Positions 36,801 to 49,193 are shown, numbered from the stretch's first letter. The stretch is DNA of 64,000 bases from Lotus japonicus (GCF_012489685.1 NC_080045.1:3291001-3355000); one strand, 5' to 3'. Made by a program: numbers and translations. Notes: generated by a model from the letters alone, not told the origin.

Positions 36801-39168
36801 CTAACCGATGGCATATGAAGTTTGGATCAATCCCAGGCATGTCTTTGCAGCTCCAAGCAAACAAGTCTAAGTTCTCCCCAAGCAGTTTTGTCAGGCGCGT
36901 CTCCTGCTCCTCCGTCAGTCTGGTCCCAATCTTCAAAGTGCGATCGCCAAACTTTAGCGCCTTCGTTTCCTCAATTGGCGTGGGCCTATTTACTCGCCCC
37001 TCGCCCCGGGGATCAAGATTTTCATCCGAAGCTTCGATTTCATAACATCTATGACCAACCAACGCACTCTTCTTGCCGTACAAGTTAAGGCAATTATTGT
37101 AACACTCCCTCGCCATCTTCTGGTCCACCTTCAGCTTTCCCACCTTTCCACTGCTTATCGGATACTTGACCGCCAAGTGGGCTGTCGAAATTACAGCACA
37201 AAGGCGATTCAATGTATTTCGCCCAATGATGACATTGTAGGATGCTACCACCTGGAGAACCAGATACCTTACCTTCAAAACCCTAGCACACTCGTCTTCC
37301 CCAAATATTGTGTCTAGATCAATGTATCCCCGCACCATTACTTGCTCCCCCGCGAAACCTACCAAGGTTCCCGCGTATGGAGTTAGATCATTGTCAGTTA
37401 GTCCCAACTTGTCAAATGCATCACCATAGATAATATCAGCCGAACTACCCTGATCCAGGAGTACCCTTCTAACGTTGAAACTGTTCATCCTTAACTGCAC
37501 CACAATCGGGTCGTCCTTATGAGGCTTTATCCCCTCAAAGTCCGCCATCGAGATTGTTATGTCAGGGTGCACGAATCCAAAAGCGACCTCATGAACGGAA
37601 TTAACGGCACGAACATGGCGCTTACGCGCCGCGTGAGTGTCACCACCGCCGCCAAATCCCCCGGCGATGGTGTTGATGGTTCCGACGGGCGGTCCAGAGT
37701 GTTGAGCGAACGTGTCATCAGCCCCTTTTGTGGCAATAGCCGCTGATTCTTGCTTTTTCTTACCCTTAGTGTCCGCTCGCTCCTCCTCCCGCTTGTGCGC
37801 TTTGTTTTGATCGCCACTATTGCGCCACTGGCCTTGACGATTTCCTTGATATCCCGCCCGAATCAACTTATCAATTTCCCGCTGCAAAGTCCGACAGTCA
37901 TCCGTATCATGCCCGGCGGACCGGTGGAACTCGCACCACTTCTTGGGATTGGCGCCCCGTGGCTGATACTTTGGGGCCTCCGGCTCATCCACTAGATTGG
38001 CGTCGCTTGCCCCTCGGAGCATATCCGATGCATCTGTGTTCATCACCATATCAGTTTCCTCCCGCTGGCGATGAGACTTAGATTGCCAAGGCCGACGTTG
38101 TTCATAATCATCGCGCCGTGGATACAACTGTTCCTTGGTCGGTTTGAATACCGACTTCCCCTTACCTGGCCTCTGCTGTTTGCCGTCCCCCTTATCCTCG
38201 CCGCTCCTATCTTTTTTCACGCGCTTGGGCGACGTGTCGCCCTTTTCCAACTTCGCGCGCTTTCTTTTGAAAGCGTCGTCCTCCTCGTCCAGAATATAAG
38301 TGCTGGCACGAGCACGCATCTCTCCCATCGAGCGCGCCGGCTTACGTGTCAATTTGCTGTTCAACCCTCCCGGCAGCAAACCGTTTTTAAATGCTAAAGC
38401 ACAAGCTCGAGGCTCCTCGTCTTCTACCTTTACCGACGCCGCGCTATACCTTGCCATGTACTCTTTCAGTGACTCCCCTTCCTGCTGGCGAATATTGTAT
38501 AGGTCATTGATCGTCACCGGCTGATTCTTATTTGCCGAGAATTGCACTAGAAACTTGGATGAGAAGTCTCTGAAATTTGAAATCGATCCACGCGGCAAAG
38601 TTGTGAACCACGCCATCGCCGTCGATTTGAACGTCGATGGAAACATCCTGCACTTCACCGCATCTGACGCCGCAATTATCACCATCTTCGTATTAAAATA
38701 CAGAAGATGATCTTTCGGATCGGAATCTCCGCTGTAAGAATCCAGAACTAACGTTTTCATGTTATCCGGAATCGCCACATTCTCAACATCTTCCGAGAAC
38801 GGACGGAACTCAGCCACGGAATCTGCTTCTCTGCTTCCATCATCTCGCTGCTCGCGACGGTAGAAATCTAACTGAGCCTGTAGATGCTCATTCCGCTGCT
38901 GGATGTTGCCAATACTGCGCATCAAATGGCGCCATTGCTCCTGTGTCACCGCCGGCTGTTGTTCCGGAGCAGGTGAATTCTCTGGTGAGCGCTCCAGAGA
39001 TCCTACCTGTGAAGGCGATGGAGGAGGTGGTGGTGATGGAAGAGGAGAAGGCGACTGTACTCCTGTCGTTCGTACCGGAGAATCCAGGTCCACACGATGA
39101 GGCCGCCGAGGCGGCGAAATCCGCTGTCGCATTGGTGAATGATGCTGCCTCCTGCGTCGAGTCTCCAT
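33802..39168 (-). CDS. Tat-lineage gag-pol polyprotein with dual RNase H
   Basis: One uninterrupted frame of 1788 aa from the ATG at 39168 (METRRRRQHH). Order: Pro/Ser-rich start, gag core about 134-290, a C-X2-H-X4-H-X4-C knuckle at C412, H415, H420 and C425, protease with D572 in LLDQGSSADII, RT with YVDD at 950-953, and a first RNase H at about 1096-1199 whose usual TDAS start is replaced by AVSDS. A second, archaeal-type RNase H carries D1230, E1268, D1292 and D1342. Integrase has an H1445, H1452, C1483, C1486 finger and D1515, D1575, E1611, then a WEGPYRI motif in its C-terminal region. RT before integrase is gypsy order, and the second RNase H marks Tat. Nothing is broken. Confidence 0.96.
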   Translation of the reverse strand: METRRRRQHHSPMRQRISPPRRPHRVDLDSPVRTTGVQSPSPLPSPPPPPSPSQVGSLERSPENSPAPEQQPAVTQEQWRHLMRSIGNIQQRNEHLQAQLDFYRREQRDDGSREADSVAEFRPFSEDVENVAIPDNMKTLVLDSYSGDSDPKDHLLYFNTKMVIIAASDAVKCRMFPSTFKSTAMAWFTTLPRGSISNFRDFSSKFLVQFSANKNQPVTINDLYNIRQQEGESLKEYMARYSAASVKVEDEEPRACALAFKNGLLPGGLNSKLTRKPARSMGEMRARASTYILDEEDDAFKRKRAKLEKGDTSPKRVKKDRSGEDKGDGKQQRPGKGKSVFKPTKEQLYPRRDDYEQRRPWQSKSHRQREETDMVMNTDASDMLRGASDANLVDEPEAPKYQPRGANPKKWCEFHRSAGHDTDDCRTLQREIDKLIRAGYQGNRQGQWRNSGDQNKAHKREEERADTKGKKKQESAAIATKGADDTFAQHSGPPVGTINTIAGGFGGGGDTHAARKRHVRAVNSVHEVAFGFVHPDITISMADFEGIKPHKDDPIVVQLRMNSFNVRRVLLDQGSSADIIYGDAFDKLGLTDNDLTPYAGTLVGFAGEQVMVRGYIDLDTIFGEDECARVLKVRYLVLQVVASYNVIIGRNTLNRLCAVISTAHLAVKYPISSGKVGKLKVDQKMARECYNNCLNLYGKKSALVGHRCYEIEASDENLDPRGEGRVNRPTPIEETKALKFGDRTLKIGTRLTEEQETRLTKLLGENLDLFAWSCKDMPGIDPNFICHRLALNPSVKPVSQLRRRLGGDKGKAVQQEVDKLLAAEFIREVKYPTWLANVVMVKKANGKWRMCVDYTDLNKACPKDSYPLPSIDSLVDGASGNELLSLMDAYSGYHQIRMHPADEDKTAFMTARVNYCYRTMPFGLKNAGATYQRLMDRVFAGQVGRNMEVYVDDMIVKSVRGLDHHQDLEEAFGEIRKHSMRLNPEKCSFGVQGGKFLGFMITSRGIEINPEKCKAIQQMKSPSNVKEVQRLTGRIAALSRFLPKSGDRSFPFFKCLRKNVAFEWTAECEEAFVRLKELLSSPPILSKPIQGHPLHLYFAVSDSALSSVMLQEIDGEHRIVYFVSHTLQGAEVRYQKIEKAALAVLVTARRLRPYFQSFPVKVRTDLPLRQVLQKPDLSGRLVAWSVELSEYGLQYDRRGTVGAQSLADFVVELTPDRFERVDTQWTLFVDGSSNSSGSGAGVTLEGPGELVLEQSLKFEFKATNNQAEYEALIAGLKLAREVKIRSLLIRTDSQLVENQVKGTFQVKDPNLIKYLERVRYLMTLFQEVVVEYVPRAENQRADALAKLASTRKPGNNKSVIQETLAYPSIEGELMSCVNRGRTWMDPIISILAGDPAEVEQCTKEQQREASHYTLIDGHLYRRGFSTPLLKCVSPEKYEAIMSEVHEGVCASHIGGRSLACKVLRAGFYWPTLRKDCMDFVKQCKECQVFADLSKAPPKELVTMSAPWPFAMWGVDLVGPFPTARAQMKFILVAVDYFTKWIEAEPLAKITSAKIVNFYWKRIVCRFGIPRAIVSDNGTQFSSSQTREFCKEMGIQMRFASVEHPQTNGQVESANRVILRGLRRRLAEAKGAWLDELPAVLWSYNTTEQSTTRETPFRMTYGVDAMLPVEIDNFTWRTRPGFEEENEANMAVELDLLSETRDEAHIRETAMKQRVAAKFNSRVRVRDMQVGDLVLKWRSGAPGNKLTPNWEGPYRIIKVLGNGAYHLEELDGRRLPRSFNGLSLRYFYS

Positions 39169-39312
39169 CCAAACCAGAAACGATGCAAACTCGATCGGAG
39201 AACCAACACTAGTCACAGAATCAAAATCGGAAAACCAGAGAATTGCCTAATCACAATCAGAGGTAACTTCATGCACAATCAATCCACGTGAATGGGAGTA
39301 GAAAGTTTACGA

Positions 39313-39330
39313 TCCCCACAGACGGCGCCA
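39313..39330 (-). promoter_or_regulatory. Primer-binding site of the Tat element
   Basis: The minus strand reads TGGCGCCGTCTGTGGGGA two bases inside the LTR. TGGCGCC... is a common plant gypsy primer site ending at the tRNA CCA. The first nine bases fit an Asp-type tRNA, with weaker agreement further in, so I do not fix the tRNA species. Confidence 0.85.
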
Positions 39331-39332
39331 AA

Positions 39333-39612
39333 TGTTCTGGGAATGAACATTGAAGAGAGGCATAGTACCTAGAGGTAGAGGGATTGTGCCAAGAGAGAAT
39401 GAGAGTGAGAGGGAGTGCTGAATTTCAAGTGTTATTTCATCAAATGAGCCAAAAGTCCCTTACAATTGATAACTACCTCCTATTTATAGAGCTTGAGTAC
39501 TACCTATTGGGCCAATTGGGCCTCCAAGATCAAGGCCCATCTGAAGTCCAGGGCCCCGCCTCAGGGCGGGATACATGCTGGGCGCTGCCCCTCTAGGGGC
39601 TCGCCCAGTCCA
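39333..39612 (-). repeat. 5' LTR of the Tat element
   Basis: This is the right-hand 280-bp LTR. In minus orientation it runs TGGACTGGGC to CCCAGAACA and is followed inward by the primer-binding site. It is very short for this lineage. Its outer edge meets the CCTTC target repeat. Confidence 0.93.
39480..39489 (-). promoter_or_regulatory. TATA box in the Tat 5' LTR
   Basis: CTATAAATAG on the minus strand is a near-ideal plant TATA box and sits mid-LTR, as expected for the genomic RNA promoter. The same box is in the 3' LTR at 29286-29277. Confidence 0.8.
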
Positions 39613-39617
39613 CCTTC
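39613..39617. repeat. Target-site duplication CCTTC, right side
   Basis: Partner of 29125-29129. Satellite resumes here in the same phase and orientation as on the left of the Tat element. Confidence 0.95.
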
Positions 39618-42600
39618 CAATTTGATTTTTCCCTTGTAAACTCATTTTCCACCCAAATTCACATATGTTAGCCTTGAGAAATTCATCATCGGGACAAGAA
39701 TTCTCAAATTTTGACATGAGAGTTCACGGGGCACCTTGGGATAGGGAAACCATTTGCGTAACGAGGCATGCCATGGCAATCGAAGTTTATCTTCCAACTT
39801 GATATTTTCCCTTGAAAACTCATTTTCCACCCAAATTCGCTTAGGTTAGCCTTGGGAAATCCATCATCGGTGCAAGAATTCCTAAATTTTGAGATGGGAG
39901 CTCACGGGTGCACCTTGGGATAGGGAAACCATTTGGGCAAAAAGGCAAGGCTTGGCAAATCAAGAGTCCCTTCAAACTTGATATTTTCCTTTGAAAACTC
40001 ATTTTCCACCCAAATTCGCAATGGTTAGCTTTAAAAAATTCATCATCGAGACAAAATTCTCAAATTTTGACATGAGAGCTCACGGGGGCACCTTGGAATA
40101 GGGAAAACATTTGGGAAACGAGGCATACCATGGCAATCCAAGTTTATCTTCCAACTTGATATTTTCCTTTGAAAACTCATTTTCCTCCCAAATTCGCATA
40201 GGTTAGCCTTGGGAAATCCATCATCGGGGCATGAATTTTCAAATTTTGACATGAGAGCTCACGGGGGTACCTTGGGATAGGCAAACCATTTGGGCAGCGA
40301 GGCATGCCATGACAATCCAAGTTTCCCTTCCAACTTGATATTTTCCCTTGAAAACACATTTAACACCCAAATTCGAATTGTTTAGCCTTGGGAAATCCAT
40401 TATCGGGGCAAGAATTCCCAAATTTTGACATGAGAGCTCATGGGGGCACCTTGGGATATGGAAACCATTTGGGAAACGAAGCATGCCATGGCAATCCAAA
40501 TTTCCCTTCCAACTTGATATTTTCCACCCAAATTCGCATAGGTTAGCCTTGGGAAATCCTTCATCGGGGTAAGAATTTTCAAATTTTGACATGAGAGCTC
40601 ACGCGGGCACCTTGGGATAAGGAAACCGTTTAGGCAACGAGGCATACCATGGAAATCCAAGTTTATCTTCCAACTTGATATTTTCCCTTGAAAACTCATT
40701 TTCTACCCAAATTCGCATAGGTTAGCCTTGGGAAATCCATTATCTGGGCAAGAATGCTCAAATTTTGACATGAGAGCTCACGAGGGCACCTTGATATAGG
40801 GAAACCATCTGGGTAGTGATACATGCCATGGCAATCCAAGTTTCCCTACCAACTTGATATTTTCCCTTAAAAACTCATTTTTCACCGAAATTCGCATAGC
40901 CTTGGGAAATCCATCATCGGTGCAAGAATTACCAAATTTTGAGATGGAAGCTCACGGGTGCAACTTGGGATAGGGATACCATTTAGGCAACGAGGCATGC
41001 CATGGAAATCCAAGTTTCCCTTCAAACTTGACATTTTCCCTTGAGGACTCATTTTCCACCCAAATTCGCATAGGTTAGCCTTGAGAAATTCATCATCGGG
41101 ACAAGAATTCTCAAATTTTGACAAGAGTGCTCACGGGGGCACCTTAGAATAGGGAAACCATTTGGGAAACGAGGCATGCCATGGCAATCCAAGTTTATCT
41201 TCCAACTTGATATTTTCCCTTGAAAACTCAATTTCCACCCAAATTCGCATAGGTGTTAGCCTTGAGAAATTCATCATCGGGACAAGAATTCTCAAATCTT
41301 GACATGAGAGTTCAAGGGGGCACCTTGGGATAGGAAAACCATTTGTGCAGCGAGACAATCCATGGCAATCCAAGTTTCCCTTCCAACTTGATATTTTCCC
41401 TTGAAAACACATTTAACAACCAAATTCGCATAGTTTAGCCTTGGGAAATCCACCATCGGGGCAAGAATTCCCAAATTTTGACATGAGAGCTCACGGGGGT
41501 ACCTTGCGATAGGGAAACCGTTTGGGAAACAAGGCATGCCGTGGCAATCCAAATGTCCCTTCAAACTAGATATTTTCCACCCAAATTCGCATAGGGTTAG
41601 CCTTGGGAAATCCATCATCGGTGCTAGAATTCCCAAATTTTGAGATGGGATCTCACGGGTGCACCTTGGGATAGGGAAACCATTTGGGCAACAATACAAG
41701 ACATGGCAAATCAAGAGTCCCTTCAAACATGATATTTTCGTTTGAAAACTCATTTTCCACCCAAATTCGCATAGGTTAAGCATTGAGAAATCCATCATCA
41801 GGACAAGAATTCTCATATTTTGACATAAGAGCTCACGCGGGCACCTTGGGAAATCCATCATCCGGGCAAGAATTTTCAAATTTGGACACGAGAGCTCACG
41901 GGGGCACCTTGCGATAGGCAAACTATTGGGGCAGCGAGACATGCCATGGCAATCCAAGTTTCCCTTCAAACTTGATATTTTCCCTTGAAAACTCATTTAA
42001 CACCCAAATTCGCATAGTTTAGCCTTACGAAATCCATTATTGGGGAAAGAATTCTCAAATTTTGACATGAAAGGTCACAGGGGCACCTAGCGATAGGGAA
42101 ACCATTTGGGCAACGAGCCATGCCATGAAAATTTAAGTTTCCCTTCCAAATTGATATTTTCCCTTAAAAACCCATTTTCCACCCAAATTCGCATATATTA
42201 GCATTGGGAAAGTCATCATCGGTGCAACGATTCCCAAATTTTGACATGAGAGCTCACTGGGGCACCTCGGGATAGGGAAACCCTTTGGGAAACGAGGCAT
42301 GCCATGGTAATCCAAATGTCCCTTCCAATTTGATATTTTCCATCCAAATTCGCATAGTAACGCCTTGGGAAATCCATCATCGGTGCTAGAATTCCCGAAT
42401 TTTGATATGGGAGCTCACGGGTGCACCTTGGTATAGGGAAACCATTTGGGCAACAAGGCAAGACATGGCAAATCAAGTGTCCCTTCAAACTTGATATTTT
42501 CCTTTGAAAACTCATTTTCCACCCAGAATCGCATAGGTTAGCCTAGGGAAATCCATCATCGGGGCAAGAATTTTCAAATTTTGACATGAGAGCTCACGGG

Positions 42601-45600
42601 GGCCCCTTGGGATAGGGAAATCATTTGGGAAATGAGGCATGTCATGGTAATCCAATTGTCCCTTCCAATTTGATATGTACCACCCAAATTCGCATAGGTT
42701 AGGCTTGAGAAATTCATCATCGGGACAAGAATTCTCAAATCTTGACATGAGAGTTCAAGGGGGCACCTTGGGATAGGCAAACCATTTGTGCAGCGAGACA
42801 TGCCATGGCAATCCAAGTTTCCCTTCCAACTTGATATTTTCCCTTGAAAACACATTTAACAACCAAATTCGCATAGTTTAGACTTGGGAAATCCACCATC
42901 GGGGGAAGAATTCCCAAATTTTGACATGAGAGCTCACGGGGGCACCTTGCGATAGGGAAACCGTTTGGGAAACAAGGCATGCCATGGCAATCCAAATGTC
43001 CCTTCAAACTAGATATTTTCCACCCAAATTCGCATAGGGTTAGCCTTGTGAAATCCATCATCGGTGCTAGAATTCCCAAATTTTGAGATGGGATCTCACG
43101 GGTGCACCTTGGGATAGGGAAACCATTTGGGCAACAATACAAGGCATGGCAAATCAGGAGTATCTTCAAACATGATATTTTCCTTTGAAAACTAATTTTC
43201 CACCCAAATTCGCATAGGTTAGCCTTGGGAAATCCATCATCGGGGCAAGAATTTTCAAGTTTTGACATGAGAGCTCACGCGGGCACCTTGGGATAGAGAA
43301 ACCATTTAGGCAACGAGGCATACCATGGAAATCAAAGTTTCCCTTCAAACTTGACATTTTCCCTTGAAAACTCATTTTCCACCCAAATTCGCATATGTTA
43401 GCCTTGGGAAATCCATTATCGGGGCAAGAATTTTGAAATTTTGACATGAGAGCTCACGGGGGCACCTTGCGATAGGCAAACTATTTAGGCAGCGAGACAT
43501 GCCATGGCAATCCAAGTTTCCCTTCAAACTTGATATTTTCCCTTGAAAACTCATTTAACACCCAAATTCGCATAGTTTAGCCTTACGAAATCCATTATTG
43601 GGGAAAGAATTCTCAAATTTTGACATTAAAGGTCACGGGGGCACCTAGCGATAGGGAAACCATTTAGGCAACGAGGAATGCCATGAAAATTTAAGTTTCC
43701 CTTCCAAATTGATATTTTCCCTTAAAAACTCATTTTCCACCGAAATTCGCATAGAGCCTTGGGAAAGTCATCATCGGTGCAAGAATTCCCAAATTTTGAC
43801 ATGAGAGCTCACGGGGGCACCTCGGGATAGGGAAACCCTTTGGGAAACGAGGCATTCCATGGCAATCCAAATGTCCCTTCCAATTTGATATTTTCCACCC
43901 AAATTCGCATAGGTTAGCCTTGGGAAATCCATCATCGGTGTAAGAATTCCCGAATTTTGAGATGGGAGCTCACAGGTGCACCTTGGGATAGGGAAACCAT
44001 TTGGGCAACAATACAAGGCATGGAAAATCAGGAGTCCCTTCAAACATGATATTTTCCTTTGAAAACTCATTTTCCACCCAAATTAACATAGGTTAGCCTT
44101 GGGAAATCCATCATCGGGGCAAGAATTTTCAAGTTTTGACATGAGAGCTCACGCGGGCACCTTAGGATAAGGAAACCATTTAGGAAACGAGGCATGCCAT
44201 GGAAATCTAAGTTTCCCTTAAAACTTGACATTTTCCCTTGAAAACTCATTTTCCACCCAAATTCGCATATGTTAGCTTTGGGAAATCTATTATCGGGGCA
44301 AGAATTTTCAAATTTTGACATGAGGGCTCACTGGGGCCCCTTGGGATAGGGAAACCATTTGGGAAATGAGGCATGTCATGGTAATCCAATTGTCCCTTCC
44401 AATTTGATATGTACCACCCAAATTCGCATAGGTTAGCCTTGGGAAATCCATCATCGGTGCAAGAATTCCCGAATTTTGAGATGGGAGCTCACGGGTGCAC
44501 CTTGGGATAGGGAAACCATTTGGACAACAATACAAGGCATGGGAAATCCAGAGTCCCTTCAAACTTGATATTTTCCTTTGAAAACTCATTTTCCACCCAA
44601 ATTCGCATAGGTTAGCCTTGAGAAATCCATCATAGGGGCAAGAATTTTCAAGTTTTGACATGAGCGCTCACGCTGGCACCATGGGATAGGGAAACCATTT
44701 AGGCAACAACGCATGCCATGGAAATCCAGGTTTCCCTTCAAACTTGACATTTTCCCTTGAAAACTCATTTTCCACCCAAATTCGCATAGGTTATTAGCCT
44801 TGGGAAATCCATTATCGGGGCAAGAATTCTCAAATTTTGACATGAGAGCTCACTGGGGCACCTTGGGATAGGGAAACCATTTGGGCAGCGAGACATGCCA
44901 TGGCAATCCAAGTTTCCCTTCCAACTTGATATTTTCCCCTGCAAACACATTTTCCCTCATCGGTGCAAGAATATCCAAATTTTGAGATGGGAGCTCACGG
45001 GTGCACCTTGGGATAGGGATACGATTTAGGCAACAAGGCATGCCATGGAAATCCAAGTTTCCCTTCAAACTTGACATTTTCCCTTGAGGACTCATTTTCC
45101 ACACAAATTCTCATAGGTTAGCCTTGAGAAATTCATCATCGGGACAAGAATTCTCAAACTTTGACATGAGAGCTCACGAGGGCACCTTGAAATAGGGAAA
45201 CCATTTGGGAAACGGGGCATGCGATGGCAATCCAAGTTTATCTACCAACTTGATATTTTCCCTTGAAAACTCATTTTCCACCCAAATTCGCATAGGTTAA
45301 CCTTGGGAAATCCACTATCGGGGCAATAATTCTCAAATTTTAACATGAGAGGTCACAGGGGCACCTTGGGATAGTAAAACTATTTGGGCAACGAGGCATG
45401 CCATGGAAATCTAAGTTTCCCTTCAAACTTGACATTTTCCCTTGAGGACTCATTTTCCACCTAAATTCGCTTAGGTTAGCCTTGAGAAATCCATCATCGG
45501 GACAAGAATTCCCATATTTTGACATGAGAGCTCATGCAGGCACCTTGGGATAGGGAAACCATTTAGGCAACGAGGCATGCCATGGAAATCCAAGTATCCG

Positions 45601-46409
45601 TTCAAACTTGATATTTTCCTTTGAAAACTCATTTTCCACCCAAATTCGCATAGGTTAGCCTTGGGAAATCCATCATCGGGGCAAGAATTTTCAAATTTTG
45701 ACATGAGAGCTCACGCGGGCACCTTGGGATAGGGAAACCATTTAGGCAACGAGGCATGCCATGGAAATCCAAGTTTCCCTTCTAACTTGACATTTTCCCT
45801 TGAAAACTCATTTTCCACCCAAATTCGCATAGGTTAGCCTTGGGAAATCCATTATCGGGGCAAGAATTTTCAAATTTTGACATGAGAGCTCACGCGAGCA
45901 CCTTGGGATAGGGAAACCAAGTTTCCCTTCAAACTTGATATTTTCCCTTGAAAACTCATTTTCCACCCAAATTCGCATAGGCTAGCCTTGGGAAATCCAT
46001 TATCGGGGTAAGAATTCTTAAATTTTGACATGAGAGCTCACGGGGGCCCCTTGGGATAGGGAAACCATTTGTGAAACGAGGCATGCGATGATAATCCAAA
46101 TGTCCCTTCCAATTTGATATTTTCCACCCAAATTCGCATAGGTTAGCCTTGGGAAATCCATCATGAGTGCAAGAATTCCCGAATTTTAAGATGGGAGCTC
46201 ACGGGTGCACCTTGGTATAGGGAAACCATTTGGGCAACAAGGCAAGGCATGAAAAATCAAGAGTCCCTTCAAACTTGATATTTTATCTTTGAAAACTCAT
46301 TTTCCACCCAAAATCGCATAGGATAGCTTTGGGAAATCCATCATCGGGGCAAGAATTTAGAAATTTTGACATGAGAGCTCACGGGGGAACCTTGGGATAG
46401 GGAAACCAT

Positions 46410-49193
46410 TTGGGCAGCGAGACATGCCATGGCCATCCAAGTTTCCCTTCCAACTTGATATTTTCCCTTGAAAACTCATTTTCCACCGAAATTCGCATAG
46501 GTTAGCCTTGGGAAATCCATCATCTGTGCAAGAATTTCCAAATTTTGAGATGGGAGCTCACGGGTGCACCTTGGGATAGGGATACCATTTGGCAACGAGG
46601 CATGCCATGGCAATCCAAATGTCCCTTCCAACTTGATATTTTCCACCCAAATTCACATAACGCCTTGGGAAATCCATCATCGGTGCAAGAATTCCCAAAT
46701 TTTGAGATGGGATCTCACAGGTGCACCTAGGGATAGGGAAACCATTTGGGCAACAATACAAGGCATGACAAATCAAGAGTCCCTTCAAACTTGATATTTC
46801 TCTTTCAAAAATCATTTTCCACCCAAATTCGCATAGGTTAGCCTTGGGAAATCCATCATCGGGGCAAGAATTTTCAAATTTGGACATAAGAGCTCACGCG
46901 GGCACCTTGGGATAGGGAAACCATTTAGGCAACGAGGCATGCCATGGAAATCCAAGTTTCCCTTCCAACTTGACATTTTCCCTTGAAAACTCATTTTCCA
47001 CCCAAATTCGCATAGGTTAGCCTTGGGGAATCCATCATCGGTGCAAGAATTCCCGAATTTTGAGATGGGAGCTCACGGGTGCACCTTGGTATAGGGAACC
47101 CATTTGGGCAACAAGGCAAGGCATGGCAAATCAAGAGACCCTTCAAACATGATATTTTCCTTTGAAAACTCATTTTCCACCCAAATTCGCATAGGTTAGC
47201 CTTGAGAAATCCATCATCAAGGCAAGAATTTTCAAATTTTGACATTAGAGCTCACGGGGGAACCTTGGGATAGGGAAACCATTTGGGCAGCGAGACATGC
47301 CATGGAAATCCAAGTTTCTCTTCCAACTTGATATTTTCCCTTGAAAACTCATTTTCCACTGAAATTCGCATAGGTTAGCCTTGGGAAATCTATGATCTGT
47401 GCAAGAATTTCCAAATTTTAAGATGAGAGCTCACGCGGGCACCTTGGGATAGGGAAGCCATTTGGGCAACGAGGCATGCCATGGAAATCCAAGTTTCTTT
47501 TCCAAATTGATATTTTCCCTTAAAAACTCATTTTCCACCCAAATTCGCATATGTTAGCCTTGGGAAAGTCATCATCGGTGCAAGAATTCCCAAATTTTAA
47601 CATGAGAGCTCATGGGGACACCTCGGGATAGGGAAACCATTTAAGAAACGAGGCATGCCATGGCAATCCAAATGTCCCTTCCAATTTGATATTTTCCACC
47701 CAAATTCGCATAGGTTAGCCTTGGGGAATCCATCATCGGTGCAAGAATTCCCGAATTTTGAGATGGGAGCTCACGGGCGCACCTTGGTATAGGGAAACCA
47801 TTTGGGCAGCGAGACATGCCATGGCCATCCAAGTTTCCCTTCCAACTTGATATTTTCCCTTGAAAACTCATTTTCCACCGAAATTCGCATAGGTTAGCCT
47901 TGGGAAATCCATCATCTGTGCAAGAATTTCCAAATTTTGAGATGGGAGCTCACGGGTGCACCTTGGGATAGGGATACCATTTGGCAACGAGGCATGCCAT
48001 GGCAATCCAAATGTCCCTTCCAACTTGATATTTTCCACCCAAATTCACATAACGCCTTGGGAAATCCATCATCGGTGCAAGAATTCCCAAATTTTGAGAT
48101 GGGATCTCACAGGTGCACCTAGGGATAGGGAAACCATTTGGGCAACAATACAAGGCATGACAAATCAAGAGTCCCTTCAAACTTGATATTTCTCTTTCAA
48201 AAATCATTTTCCACCCAAATTCGCATAGGTTAGCCTTGGGAAATCCATCATCGGGGCAAGAATTTTCAAATTTGGACATAAGAGCTCACGCGGGCACCTT
48301 GGGATAGGGAAACCATTTAGGCAACGAGGCATGCCATGGAAATCCAAGTTTCCCTTCAAACTTGACATTTTCCCTTGAAAACTCATTTTCCACCCAAATT
48401 CGCATAGGTTAGCCTTGGGGAATCCATCATCGGTGCAAGAATTCCCGAATTTTGAGATGGGAGCTCACGGGTGCACCTTGGTATAGGGAACCCATTTGGG
48501 CAACAAGGCAAGGCATGGCAAATCAAGAGACCCTTCAAACATGATATTTTCCTTTGAAAACTCATTTTCCACCCAAATTCGCATAGGTTAGCCTTGAGAA
48601 ATCCATCATCAAGGCAAGAATTTTCAAATTTTGACATTAGAGCTCACGGGGGAACCTTGGGATAGGGAAACCATTTGGGCAGCGAGACATGCCATGGAAA
48701 TCCAAGTTTCTCTTCCAACTTGATATTTTCCCTTGAAAACTCATTTTCCACTGAAATTCGCATAGGTTAGCCTTGGGAAATCTATGATCTGTGCAAGAAT
48801 TTCCAAATTTTAAGATGAGAGCTCACGCGGGCACCTTGGGATAGGGAAGCCATTTGGGCAACGAGGCATGCCATGGAAATCCAAGTTTCTTTTCCAAATT
48901 GATATTTTCCCTTAAAAACTCATTTTCCACCCAAATTCGCATATGTTAGCCTTGGGAAAGTCATCATCGGTGCAAGAATTCCCAAATTTTAACATGAGAG
49001 CTCATGGGGACACCTCGGGATAGGGAAACCATTTAAGAAACGAGGCATGCCATGGCAATCCAAATGTCCCTTCCAATTTGATATTTTCCACCCAAATTCG
49101 CATAGGTTAGCCTTGGGGAATCCTTCATCGGTGCAAGAATTCCCGAATTTTGAGATGGGAGCTCACGGGCGCACCTTGGTATAGGGAAACCAT
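46410..49193. repeat. 1392-bp tandem duplication in satellite B
   Basis: Units of about 46410-47801 and 47802-49193 match at a constant offset of 1392 bp (for example GGCCATCCAAG at 46431 and 47823), with only scattered substitutions. Outside these limits the match breaks down. The unit contains several monomer variants, so it was copied as a block. Confidence 0.87.

Larger units (their letters stand above)
29130..39612 (-). mobile_element. Complete Ty3/gypsy Tat-lineage LTR retrotransposon (10.5 kb)
   Basis: Two 280-bp LTRs (29130-29409 and 39333-39612) look identical base for base. Flanking CCTTC repeats mark the insertion, and a primer site lies just inside the right LTR, so the element reads on the minus strand. 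It encodes one continuous gag-pol with a second RNase H domain before integrase, the mark of the Tat lineage. On the plus strand, between pol and the 3' LTR, it carries a spliced gene with a Transposase_28-like domain, as known for antisense ORFs of Grande-like Tat elements. Intact coding and matching LTRs point to a recent insertion. Its base composition is richer in GC than the AT-rich satellite. Confidence 0.95.

Noticed and set aside
33587..38524. Plus-strand frames opposite gag-pol
   Set aside because: They are shadows of the minus-strand polyprotein. The Tat antisense gene ends at 33002 and does not extend here.
39169..39216. A 16-codon N-terminal extension of Tat gag-pol
   Set aside because: It would begin with GTG. 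The first ATG in frame is at 39168.
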